Positions 43,241 through 53,993 of a stretch of 64,000 bases of DNA are shown here, piece by piece; within the stretch, counting starts at the first letter, position 1; each line of letters starts with the position of its first letter. Below the pieces are notes generated by a model, which saw only the letters and a list, made by a program, of their open reading frames with translations, had not been told where the DNA came from and did not search any database. The stretch covers positions 1-64,000 of the forward strand of contig NZ_JAAGUY010000009.1 in the NCBI RefSeq assembly GCF_010868145.1. Reading direction: 5' to 3'. The position numbers and the translations under genes were made by a program. This DNA comes from Nocardia cyriacigeorgica. GTDB taxonomy: Bacteria; Actinomycetota; Actinomycetes; Mycobacteriales; Mycobacteriaceae.

Positions 43241-44995
43241 ATGACCACCCCACAGGAGAAGGCCGCGGCTGCTCGCAAGGCAGCGGAGGAGGCCGCGCGG
43301 ATCGCTGCGGAGGCAGCCGCGGCGGCGGAGGCAGCCGAAGCCGAGGCCGCAGCGGCGGATACGCACGCGGCCCCGGCCTCTTCCAGTGGAGCCGAAGGCG
43401 CGGCGGCAACCTCCGGCGGGGCGGCCAGGGGCGGTGCCGCCTCGGCCGAACGGGGTGCGGCGGCCGATGGCGGCTCGTCGAAGGCGAAGGAGATCGCGGC
43501 CGGATACGCGGTCAAGGGCGCGGCGTTGGAGCTCGGCACCGTGATCGTCGACGGTGCGGTCGATCCGGCTGCCGGGGTGCGGATTCCGCTGCGGATGATG
43601 AATCGGCACGGTTTGGTCGCCGGTGCCACCGGTACCGGTAAGACCAAGACCTTGCAGGGCATGGCCGAACAGCTCTCGCGCGCGGGCGTTCCGGTGGTCA
43701 TGGCCGATGTGAAGGGCGATCTGTCCGGGTTGTCGCAGCCAGGGGAGCGGAACGAGAAACTGGCCGAGCGCGCCGTCGAGACCGGCGCCACCGACTGGGC
43801 GCCCGCCGGATTCCCGACCCAGTTCGTCTCGCTCGGCACCGACGGCATCGGCGTTCCGATCCGCGCCACCATCACGTCGTTCGGCCCGATACTGCTCAGC
43901 AAGGTCCTCGGCCTCAACGAAACCCAGGAGTCGACGCTCGGTCTGATCTTTCATTGGGCCGATCAGCGGGGCCTCGGTCTGCTCGACCTGAAGGATCTGC
44001 GCGCGGTGATCCAGCATCTCACCAGTCCCGAGGGCAAGGCGGATCTGCAAGGCATCGGTGGTGTCTCGTCGGCGACGGCAGGGGTGATCCTGCGTGCGCT
44101 GGTGAATCTGGAGTCCGACGGCGGCGACACCTTCTTCGGTGAACCCGAACTCGACCCGGCCGATCTGTTGCGCACCGAAGGCGGGCAGGGTGTGATCACC
44201 CTGTTCGAGCTCGGCGCGCAGGCGGCACGGCCCGCGATGTTCTCGACCTTCCTGATGTGGGTGCTCGCCGATCTGTTCCAGACCCAGCCCGAGGTCGGTG
44301 ATGTGGACAAACCCGAGCTGGTCTTCATCTTCGACGAGGCGCATCTGCTGTTCGCCGATGCGTCGAAGGCGTTCCTGGACCAGGTGGAACAGACGGTGAA
44401 GCTGATCCGGTCCAAGGGTGTCGGCGTGTTCTTCTGCACCCAGCTGCCCACCGATATCCCGAATCCGGTGCTGTCCCAGCTGGGTGCGCGGGTGCAGCAT
44501 GCGCTGCGCGCCTTCACCCCCGACGATCAGAAGGCGCTGTCGAAGACGGTGCGCACCTACCCGAAAACCGATACCTACGACCTCGAGCAGGCGCTCACCT
44601 CGCTCGGCACCGGTGAGGCGATCGTGACCGTGCTGTCGGAGCGTGGTGCGCCGACGCCGGTGGCGTGGACGAGGATTCAGCCGCCTCGCTCGCTCATGGA
44701 CACCATCGGCGCCGACGCCATCAAATCGAGTGCGCTGGCCAGTGCGCTGCACGGAAAGTACGGGCAGACGGTGGATCGTGAGTCGGCCTACGAGATGCTC
44801 GCGGCCGGTGTCGCGGCGGCCGAACCGGAGGTGGAACCCGCGCCCGCCCCGGGCCGCTCACCGGCCGAGGAGCAGGATTCGGCCGCCGAACGCATCATGA
44901 AGAACCCGGCGGTGAAGACCTTCCTGCGTTCCGCGGCAACGGTGGCGGGACGGGAGATCACCCGAAGCCTCTTCGGCACCCGTCGCCGCCGTTGA
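43241..44995 (+). CDS. HerA-like ATPase (DUF853, Rv2510c-like)
   Basis: A 584-residue protein. Residues 5-85 are an Ala/Glu-rich low-complexity helix. The ATPase domain has Walker A GATGTGKT at 128-135 and Walker B LVFIFDEAHLLF near residue 365. An aggagg before the ATG fixes the start. It is related to HerA/FtsK-type motor proteins and, by size and neighbours (orn, cmrA), to Rv2510c. Cellular role unknown. Confidence 0.88.
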   Translation: MTTPQEKAAAARKAAEEAARIAAEAAAAAEAAEAEAAAADTHAAPASSSGAEGAAATSGGAARGGAASAERGAAADGGSSKAKEIAAGYAVKGAALELGTVIVDGAVDPAAGVRIPLRMMNRHGLVAGATGTGKTKTLQGMAEQLSRAGVPVVMADVKGDLSGLSQPGERNEKLAERAVETGATDWAPAGFPTQFVSLGTDGIGVPIRATITSFGPILLSKVLGLNETQESTLGLIFHWADQRGLGLLDLKDLRAVIQHLTSPEGKADLQGIGGVSSATAGVILRALVNLESDGGDTFFGEPELDPADLLRTEGGQGVITLFELGAQAARPAMFSTFLMWVLADLFQTQPEVGDVDKPELVFIFDEAHLLFADASKAFLDQVEQTVKLIRSKGVGVFFCTQLPTDIPNPVLSQLGARVQHALRAFTPDDQKALSKTVRTYPKTDTYDLEQALTSLGTGEAIVTVLSERGAPTPVAWTRIQPPRSLMDTIGADAIKSSALASALHGKYGQTVDRESAYEMLAAGVAAAEPEVEPAPAPGRSPAEEQDSAAERIMKNPAVKTFLRSAATVAGREITRSLFGTRRRR

Positions 44996-45083
44996 TCACA
45001 TAACGTGTGGCGGCCTCACATACCCGTGCACCCGGCAATCTCGCCGAAACCGATGTGCGGTGTTCACGGCATCTCGGCGTTGG

Positions 45084-45540
45084 CTATCGACCGACTTCGC
45101 GGGCGAGGAGGTCGGCCGGGGTCTCGCGGCGCACGAGTTCACGGGCTCGGCCGTCGCGAACGGCGATGATGGGCGGGCGGCCGACGCTGTTGTAACACGA
45201 GGCAAGGCTGTGGTGGTAGGCGCCGGTGCACGGTACCGCCAGCACCTCGCCAGGGCGCAGATCGGCCGGCAGGCGGACGTCGGCGGCGACGATATCGCCT
45301 GCCTCGCAGTATCGTCCGGCGACGGTGGCGGTGATCTGTGGGCCGTGGGGGTGGCGGCCGACCACCACCACCTCGTACCGTGCGCCGTACAGCGCGACGC
45401 GAGGATTGTCGTTCATGCCGCCGTCGACGGTGACGAAGGTTCGGCCACCCTCGATATGTTTCACCGACAGCACTCGGTACAGCGTCACCCCGGCCCGCGC
45501 CACGATCGCCCGGCCCGGCTCCATGGCGATGACCGGGCCT
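45084..45540 (-). pseudogene. lysA: Diaminopimelate decarboxylase C-terminal remnant
   Basis: About 150 codons matching the C-terminal beta-barrel of LysA-type PLP decarboxylases: EPGRAIVARAG, VTVDGGMNDNPRVALYG, the cofactor-site CEAGD and the TGAYHHSL segment, ending RRETPADLL. The N-terminal PLP-binding barrel with its catalytic Lys is absent; upstream DNA is in other frames and then antisense to the next gene. This looks like a decayed extra copy left by a deletion, not a working enzyme. Confidence 0.75.
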
Positions 45541-45936
45541 GCGGCCACACCGCCGGATCCACACGCGACCGCATCACCGTCCGCAAAGACGGAAGTATCT
45601 CCAGCAGCGTCACGGGTCTCTCCCGATCCGTCCCCGCTTTCTCGGTCTGCGGGGCCACCACCAGATCTACGCCTCGGGTGGTGCGATGCGTGCACCCCTG
45701 ACGGCTCCTTGACATGGACGAACGGGATCCTGATCCGCTGTTGACGGGGTGCTCCTCGGGGAGCGTTCGGCCGGTGGGCGGCCGGGGCTCTTTATGCCGC
45801 CGCGCGGGTTCCCACGGGCCGCCACAGTGTGACGGTCCGGCCCCTGTCGCGACTCGAAGTATTTGCGGGACGATTGCCCGTGCGGCAAACTCGGTGGTCG
45901 GGCACCGAATCGGCTGACGTCTGACCGGAGGACCGG
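45541..45936. other. Non-coding stretch between lysA remnant and lipoprotein gene
   Basis: No supported gene. It presumably includes the broken 5' part of the lysA remnant (frame-shifted LysA-like traces near 45560-45620 are possible) and the promoter of the lipoprotein gene, whose ggagga ribosome-binding site is at about 45927. Confidence 0.5.
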
Positions 45937-46911
45937 GTGAGGGTGTATCGCGCGCTGACGCTCGCCGCATTCGTGTTGCTCGCTGTCGCGAGTTGCGGTG
46001 ACGAGACGAAGAACCTGGCAGATGCGCCGTCGCGACCGGCGATGCCTGCACCGGTCATCCCAGCGCCGCCACCCGAGTTCTGGTCCGCACCAGCCGTCAC
46101 TCCGCAGCAGCACGCCACTGTCGCGCAGGCGACGCGTCAGATCGACGTATGCTCGCTGATTCCGCGCGATACCCTCGACGACCTCGGAAACGTCGAGAGC
46201 GTGACGGTCGGGCTCGACTCGTGCAGGTCGATCATCGGCATCGATGCGCGCGAGGACAGCACACTCACCTGGCACGCGACCCTGCTCCCTGAACTGACCC
46301 CGGGCCGGGGCATCAGCAAACAGCTCGGCGACGTCAGCATCCGCCTGATTCCCGACCGCGACGATGGCCCGCCGCGCGCCTGTGGTGCCACTGCCCGCTT
46401 CCCCTCGGGCGCCGCCTTCTACCTGGGCCTATCGACTCCGGGGCAGGACCCGTGCGCGGTCGCGGACGGGCTGTTGCCCGGGATGATCGACCGGTGGCGA
46501 CAGTCGCCGCCCCAGGGCACCTCGCCGGACACGGTCTCGACGGTGCTGCTCGGCGCCGACCCGTGCGCTGTCCGCGCGATCTTGGCCGGCACCGCAGACA
46601 CCGACCAGCGCCGGCTCACCCAATGCCTGTTCCGGTACCGCGACGAGACCGTCACGGTCGGCTACGACTATCGCGTCCCCACCCATGTCGCGGCCAACAG
46701 CATCGAGGAGAAGTTCGACAACCGCACCGTGCACCGCTCGGTATCGCTGTACGACAGCAGCATTCCGATCTTCACCGCCGTGGTCGGCCCCGAACTGCCG
46801 CCGGACAGCACCATGTTCGGCACTCGCGTACCGATCGTCGAGGTTTCCGCAGCGAACGACGGCGTCGCCAGAGAGGTCATGAGCAGGGTCCTGACCCTCT
46901 TTCCACAGTGA
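45937..46911 (+). CDS. Lipoprotein, DUF3558-like
   Basis: A 324-residue exported lipoprotein: a hydrophobic leader then a lipobox VASC (Cys20). The mature part has regularly spaced cysteines (VCSLIP, DSCRSI, ACGATA, DPCAV, DPCAVR, TQCLFR), a pattern of DUF3558-type lipoproteins of Nocardia and mycobacteria with two tandem halves. Start GTG 45937 with ggagga upstream. Function unknown, cell-envelope located. Confidence 0.78.
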   Translation: MRVYRALTLAAFVLLAVASCGDETKNLADAPSRPAMPAPVIPAPPPEFWSAPAVTPQQHATVAQATRQIDVCSLIPRDTLDDLGNVESVTVGLDSCRSIIGIDAREDSTLTWHATLLPELTPGRGISKQLGDVSIRLIPDRDDGPPRACGATARFPSGAAFYLGLSTPGQDPCAVADGLLPGMIDRWRQSPPQGTSPDTVSTVLLGADPCAVRAILAGTADTDQRRLTQCLFRYRDETVTVGYDYRVPTHVAANSIEEKFDNRTVHRSVSLYDSSIPIFTAVVGPELPPDSTMFGTRVPIVEVSAANDGVAREVMSRVLTLFPQ

Positions 46912-46936
46912 GTCGCCGTCACGGTTGTCGCGGCGG

Positions 46937-47740
46937 TCAGCCCCCGAGCTTCTTGTAGAACGCCCCGGCGACGGGAGCGGTCATCGCGCGTGGTCCGTAC
47001 TGCCCGGCCACACTCATACCCTTCGAAATCAACCCGGGCACGATTCGCATCTTGTTGCGAGCCAGGGCGTCGATGGAACCCTTGGCGGTGGATTCCGAGG
47101 AGACCCACATGAAGTCGGGGACCATGCGGTCGACGATCGACGCCTCCGACGGGTCCGGGGTCTCGGTGCGGACGGGACCTGGTGCCAGGAGGGTGACGTT
47201 CACGCCGGTGCCCTTGAGCTCACCACGCAGCGATTCGGAGAAGGTGTTGGCGAAGGCCTTGCTCGCGGCATAGGTGGCGTTGTTCGGGATCGGCATATTT
47301 CCCGCCGCCGAGCCGCTGATCAGGATGCCGCCCGCGCCGCGCTCGATCATGCCGGGCAAGACCGCAAGGGTGAGGTCGTGCACGGCGACGGCGTTGAGTT
47401 CGAGCTGATCGCGCTCATAGGCGGGGTCGAGATCGGCGACCGCACCGAACGTCGCGATGCCCGCGTTGTTGCACAGGATGGCGATATTGCGTGCCGACAG
47501 CTCCTCCACCAGCGGCGCCCGCTGCTCCCGGTCGGCGAGGTCCACCGCGCGCACCTCGGCGGTGATGCCGTGGGCGAGGGTCAAACGCTGTGCCAGCTCC
47601 TCGAGGATGTCCCCGCGGCGGGCCACCAGGATCAGCGAATATCCGCGCATGGCCAGCTCGGCGGCCAGCGCGGTTCCGATGCCGGACGACGCTCCGGTGA
47701 CGACGGCACGATTGTCGGCGGTGGGGGCAGGCAAGCTCAC
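46937..47740 (-). CDS. cmrA: Mycolate reductase-like SDR
   Basis: A 267-residue short-chain dehydrogenase with NADPH motif TGASSGIG near residues 15-22, NNAG, the catalytic Ser in ISGSAAG and YAASK. From memory it is closely similar, including the PGMIERGAGGILISGSAAGN region and MRIVPGLISKGMSVA end, to Rv2509, the reductase of the beta-keto mycolate intermediate. The length equals that family. GTG 47740 is the start, with no clear Shine-Dalgarno. Its presence implies mycolic acids. Confidence 0.88.
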   Translation of the reverse strand: MSLPAPTADNRAVVTGASSGIGTALAAELAMRGYSLILVARRGDILEELAQRLTLAHGITAEVRAVDLADREQRAPLVEELSARNIAILCNNAGIATFGAVADLDPAYERDQLELNAVAVHDLTLAVLPGMIERGAGGILISGSAAGNMPIPNNATYAASKAFANTFSESLRGELKGTGVNVTLLAPGPVRTETPDPSEASIVDRMVPDFMWVSSESTAKGSIDALARNKMRIVPGLISKGMSVAGQYGPRAMTAPVAGAFYKKLGG

Positions 47741-47909
47741 GCCATGAGCGTAAGCGACACCCGTCCGCCACGTGTCGCTGGCCGACGACCGACCGCGGCA
47801 CGGCGACGCGAACCGCTTGGTGCAGACGAATCGCCGGCCTGGGCTCCGGCGACGGGTTGCCATCGCTCGGAGCCCGGGCCCACGCTGGTCGGGCCGGTGG
47901 CTGCTCAGC

Positions 47910-49967
<2,058 letters not shown>

Positions 49968-50546
49968 TCAGTCCGCGCCCGGGGCTGTCGGGTGCGGTGG
50001 CGGGGTGTTCGGTCGCGGTTGCAGGGCCTGCAGAACCTCGTCGCACCATTCGATGGACCCGGACTCCAAGCGGATGCCCGCGCGGAGTACCAGGTACTGG
50101 TGCAGCCCGGTGCCGGTGAGCTGATCCGGCGCCGGGAAGTCTCGTTTCTCGATGAGCCGGTACAGCTCGAGCTGGTGAGTGTGTTCGGCGCGATGGCGGG
50201 CGACCTCTGCGCGCAATGTGTCGAGATCGCCATAGGAGGCGGCCCGCACCTTGACGAACAGTTCGTTGCGCTGGCGTTCGATGTCGGTGGGCGCGCCGAT
50301 CCAGCGCGCCAATTCCGCGCGACCGGCTTCGCTCACCGAGTAGACCTTCTTGTCCGGTCTACCCGCCTGGGCGACAGATTCGCTGTGCAGCCAGCCGGAT
50401 TCCTCCATGCGGCGAAGCACTCGGTAGATCTGCTGGTGGGTGGCGCTCCAGAAGTAGCCGATCGATTTGTCGAATCGCGCGGCCAGTTCATAGCCGGATC
50501 CGGCGCGTTCGGTCAGCGAGACCAGCAGGGCATGCTCGAGAGCCAT
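49968..50546 (-). CDS. PadR-family transcriptional regulator
   Basis: A 192-residue protein with a PadR winged helix (ALLVSLTERAGSGYELAARFD, QQIYRVLRRMEESGWL, KKVYSVSEAGRAEL) and a Vir-type C-terminal dimerisation region. It precedes fadH by 21 nt in the same direction, so it probably controls that gene and itself in response to a fatty-acid-related signal. ATG at 50546. Confidence 0.88.
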   Translation of the reverse strand: MALEHALLVSLTERAGSGYELAARFDKSIGYFWSATHQQIYRVLRRMEESGWLHSESVAQAGRPDKKVYSVSEAGRAELARWIGAPTDIERQRNELFVKVRAASYGDLDTLRAEVARHRAEHTHQLELYRLIEKRDFPAPDQLTGTGLHQYLVLRAGIRLESGSIEWCDEVLQALQPRPNTPPPHPTAPGAD

Positions 50547-50776
50547 GCCATTCAGGTTATTCGATACCCGAAGTACTATGCAACTGGGTGCATAACCGCG
50601 GTGGTTGCCGTAGCGGGGTGGGACGGGCCACCAGGGTACGACCGACGGTGATCGTGAACGTCGCAATCGCTGCGGCCGGCCGCGAAACGGCCTGTCGGCA
50701 AGACGCCGGACAACCCCTCCGGCAGGGCGCGAACCGAAGACCGCCCGCGGGCCGCACCGTCGATTAGGGTTCGCGT

Positions 50777-52111
50777 ATGAGCGAGGTCGACGCGCGCGGT
50801 GAGACCGGTATCGGGCGCGGTCAGGTGGTGGCGTGGGGGCTGTGGGACTGGGGCTCGGCGGCGTTCAACGCCGTCATCTTGACCTTTGTGTTCTCGGTGT
50901 ATCTGACCGACAGCGTCGGCGACGATCTGCCCGGCGGTATCTCGGCGAGCGCGTGGTTGGGCTGGGCGCTCGGCATCGCAGGCCTTGTGGTCGCATTGAC
51001 CGCGCCGATCAGCGGGCAGCGCTTCGACGCCACCGCCAGCCGCAAACGCTCGCTCGGCGTGCTCACCGCGTTGACCGTTGTCGCGATGGTCGCGATGTTC
51101 TTCGTCCACGACGACTACCACGATCTGTGGCTTGGGCTGGTCCTGCTCGGCTTCGGTTCGGCCTGCTTCGAATTGGCCAATGTGCCCTACAATGCCATGC
51201 TGCGACAGGTGTCGACACCGGCCACCGTCGGTCGCGTCTCCGGATTCGGCTGGGCGATGGGCTATTTCGGTGGCATCCTGCTGCTGCTCATCTGCTATCT
51301 CGGCTTCATCGCCGGTGACGGCGATCAGCGTGGGCTCTTCGGCATCCCCACCGACGACGGGCTCAATATTCGGCTGGTGGCGGTGCTGGCCGCGGTGTGG
51401 TTCGCGGCGTTCGCGCTGCCGGTGCTGTTCGCGGTGCCGGAGGTGGTGCGCACCGGTGCCGATCCTGGCGCGGCGACCGCCGGGCTGCTCGGCTCCTATC
51501 GGGTGCTGTGGCGGGATCTGCGCGAACTGTGGGTCGAGGATCGGCGAACCGTCGGCTTCCTGCTGGCCAGTGCGATATTCCGGGACGGGCTCGCCGGGGT
51601 GTTCACCTTCGGCGCGGTACTGGCGGTCGGGGTGTACGGCTTCGCCGACGATGATGTGCTGCTGTTCGGCATCGCCGCCAATGTGGTCGCGGCGCTCGGC
51701 GCGATCGTCGCGGGCCGTTTCGACGACCGGGTCGGCCCGAAGCGGGTGATCGTGGTGTCGCTGGTGGCGATGTTGATCTGCGGATGCGCGCTACTCGCGG
51801 TCTCCGGTCCACTCATGTTCTGGATCTTCGGCCTGCTGCTGACCGTTTTCGTCGGCCCCGCGCAGGCCTCGGCCCGCTCGTTCCTTGCTCGCCTCGCACC
51901 CGCCGGCCGTGAGGGCCAGCTCTTCGGCCTGTACACGACCACCGGCCGGGCGGTGTCGTTCCTCGCGCCGCTGCTGTTCGGATTCTTCGCCTGGGCGTTC
52001 GCGACCGACCGGGCGGGCATCGTCGGGCTGCTGGTGGTGCTTGCCCTCGGCCTGCTCGCACTACTCGCGGTTCCCTCGCCGGATCCGGTGAAAGACCACA
52101 CCGGCTCCTGA
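50777..52111 (+). CDS. MFS transporter, UMF1-type
   Basis: A 444-residue membrane protein with about 12 helices. The opening WGLWDWGSAAFNAVILTFVFSVYL and the later NVPYNAMLRQVSTPATVGRVSGFGWAMGY are hallmark stretches of UMF1/Atg22-like major facilitators. Substrate unknown. It diverges from the PadR/fadH unit and runs head-on into the TetR gene at 52127. Confidence 0.85.
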   Translation: MSEVDARGETGIGRGQVVAWGLWDWGSAAFNAVILTFVFSVYLTDSVGDDLPGGISASAWLGWALGIAGLVVALTAPISGQRFDATASRKRSLGVLTALTVVAMVAMFFVHDDYHDLWLGLVLLGFGSACFELANVPYNAMLRQVSTPATVGRVSGFGWAMGYFGGILLLLICYLGFIAGDGDQRGLFGIPTDDGLNIRLVAVLAAVWFAAFALPVLFAVPEVVRTGADPGAATAGLLGSYRVLWRDLRELWVEDRRTVGFLLASAIFRDGLAGVFTFGAVLAVGVYGFADDDVLLFGIAANVVAALGAIVAGRFDDRVGPKRVIVVSLVAMLICGCALLAVSGPLMFWIFGLLLTVFVGPAQASARSFLARLAPAGREGQLFGLYTTTGRAVSFLAPLLFGFFAWAFATDRAGIVGLLVVLALGLLALLAVPSPDPVKDHTGS

Positions 52112-52126
52112 TCTGCGCGGGGTTGC

Positions 52127-52735
52127 CTACGGCTTCCAGGCGCCCATGCCCAGTGCGATGAGCCGCACCTGATACACCGTGCGGTCGACGGTCGGCTGCT
52201 GGTCGCGTGGTGCGGCGGCGACGTAATCGGCGATACCGTCGGCGACGGTGGAGACGATCAGATCCGCGGCAAGCTCGAGATCCTCGGGTGACCAGGAGTC
52301 CAACGCGCTGATGCGCGAGAAGTCGACCACCAGTTCGCGCACGATCAGCTGCATCTCCAGGGCGATCGCCTGGCGTAGCGCGGCCGATCCACCGCGCCGC
52401 TCACGCGTCAGGAAGCCGAACAATTCTCGTTTGTCGCTCACCTGATCGAAGACGAAACGCACGGTCTCCGATATATGTGCGTCCGGCCGGCGACGCAGTT
52501 GCCGCAGCGCCAGGCGCAGCGCCTTGACACCTTCGTCGACCAGGGTGGCGCCAAGATCGTCCAGCGAGGCGAAATGCCGGTAGAAGGCCGTGGGCACGAT
52601 GCTTGCGGAGCGGGCGATCTCGCGCAGGCTGAGCGCGGCGAACCCGCGTTCGGCGGCGAGGGCGAGGGTTCCGTCCAGCAGTGCCCGCCGGGTGCGCTCT
52701 TTGCGCTCGACTCGGGTTTCCGCCTGCTCGCTCAT
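52127..52735 (-). CDS. TetR-family regulator of the desaturase operon
   Basis: A 202-residue protein with an N-terminal TetR helix-turn-helix (LSLREIARSASIVPTAFYRHF) and a ligand-binding helical C-terminus. It is divergent from the ferredoxin reductase/desaturase operon, with a perfect 7-bp palindrome between them at 52841-52858, so it most likely represses that operon and responds to acyl-CoA. The start at 52735 (MSEQAET) is chosen over upstream in-frame Met codons. Confidence 0.88.
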   Translation of the reverse strand: MSEQAETRVERKERTRRALLDGTLALAAERGFAALSLREIARSASIVPTAFYRHFASLDDLGATLVDEGVKALRLALRQLRRRPDAHISETVRFVFDQVSDKRELFGFLTRERRGGSAALRQAIALEMQLIVRELVVDFSRISALDSWSPEDLELAADLIVSTVADGIADYVAAAPRDQQPTVDRTVYQVRLIALGMGAWKP

Positions 52736-52840
52736 CACGGTGAGCATACATCCGTTCACCATGCGCCTATTCCGTAGATGTAGTTCGCGTCACATGAGCT
52801 CCTGGTTGACATCCATCCCCGGTCATCGGTCACACTGTTG

Positions 52841-52858
52841 AGTGTACAGACGTACACT
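52841..52858. promoter_or_regulatory. Palindromic operator for the TetR regulator
   Basis: AGTGTAC-n4-GTACACT, perfect 7-bp arms, in the divergent region. A TTGACA at 52806-52811 could be the -35 box of the desaturase operon, which would place the operator near the transcription start. Confidence 0.75.
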
Positions 52859-52915
52859 GAAATTTGTCTCGGGCTCGTCCGCCGAGTATGACCAACGACA
52901 GGCACGGAGAACCGC

Positions 52916-53974
52916 ATGGTGGATCTCATCAATCTGGTGCAGACCCTGACCACACCGCATCCGCTCGACCGCTATCTGGAGTTGGTGCGCCCGATGCTCA
53001 CCGCCAGGGAGATGCGCGCGGAGGTCGTGCGGGTGGATCGGTCGGTGCCGGGGACGGTGTCGCTGTCGCTGCGGCCGACGCGGCAGTGGGCCGGCTTCCT
53101 GGCCGGCCAGTTCGTGCAGATCGGCGTCGTCATCGACGGCGTGCGCCACACCCGCTGCTATTCACCGGTGAACTCGCAGCATGAGCGCGACCGCCGCATC
53201 GACCTCACCATCCGGGTGCATCCGCAAGGGCTGGTGTCGCAGTACCTGCACCACACGGCCGAACCCGGCCTCGTTGTCGATCTGACGCCGGCGTCGGGTG
53301 TGTTCCACCTGCCGCAGTCGCGTCCGGACCGTGTGCTGCTGATCAGCGGCGGCAGTGGCATCACGCCGGTGCTGTCGATGCTGCGCACCCTCACCGAAGA
53401 GGGGTATTCCGGTCCGGTGGTGTTCCTGCACTACGCGCGCACACCGGAATACGTTCCGCATCGCGCCGAACTGGCCGCCCTCGCCGCCGCCCATCCCAAC
53501 GTCGCAGTGGAGATGCGGTATCCGGAGCTGGACGGCAGCAAGTTCGGCTACGACGAACTCGAGCGCATCGCACCGTGGTTCGCCGACGCGCACACCTACC
53601 TGTGCGGGCCGGGTCCGCTGATGGATTCGGTGCGGACCGTTTTCGACGCCGAGCAGCTCGGCCATCGCCTGCACACCGAGGAGTTCACGCTCTCGGTGGC
53701 ACCGGTCGACGCCGCCGACGTCCACGGCACCGTGACCTTCTCCGCCAGTGGTGTCGACGCCGACAACACCGGCGAGAGCCTGCTCGAACAGGCCGAGGCT
53801 GCCGGGCTGACCCCGGAGTTCGGCTGCCGGATGGGAATCTGCTTCTCCTGCACCGCCGTCCGGCGGACCGGCTGCACCCGCAACCTGCGTACCGGTGAGA
53901 CCGACGCCGATCCCGATCAGCCCATCCAACTCTGTGTCAGCGCCGCCGTCGGCGACGTCGACATCGACATCTGA
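52916..53974 (+). CDS. Ferredoxin reductase for the desaturase (Rv3230c-like)
   Basis: A 352-residue electron-transfer protein: FAD-binding (RHTRCYSPVNS), NAD(P)H-binding (LISGGSGITPVLSMLRTL) and a C-terminal plant-type [2Fe-2S] ferredoxin domain with CRMGICFSC and a later LCVS cysteine. It passes electrons from NADPH to the DesA3-type desaturase encoded 19 nt downstream. ggag lies before ATG 52916. The pair matches mycobacterial Rv3230c-desA3. Confidence 0.92.
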   Translation: MVDLINLVQTLTTPHPLDRYLELVRPMLTAREMRAEVVRVDRSVPGTVSLSLRPTRQWAGFLAGQFVQIGVVIDGVRHTRCYSPVNSQHERDRRIDLTIRVHPQGLVSQYLHHTAEPGLVVDLTPASGVFHLPQSRPDRVLLISGGSGITPVLSMLRTLTEEGYSGPVVFLHYARTPEYVPHRAELAALAAAHPNVAVEMRYPELDGSKFGYDELERIAPWFADAHTYLCGPGPLMDSVRTVFDAEQLGHRLHTEEFTLSVAPVDAADVHGTVTFSASGVDADNTGESLLEQAEAAGLTPEFGCRMGICFSCTAVRRTGCTRNLRTGETDADPDQPIQLCVSAAVGDVDIDI

Positions 53975-53993
53975 CAACTGAAGGGGAGCAACG

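Noticed and set aside
42971..44752. Long minus-strand frame opposite the HerA-like ATPase gene
   Set aside because: Mirror of the real gene, which has Walker motifs and a strong ribosome-binding site.
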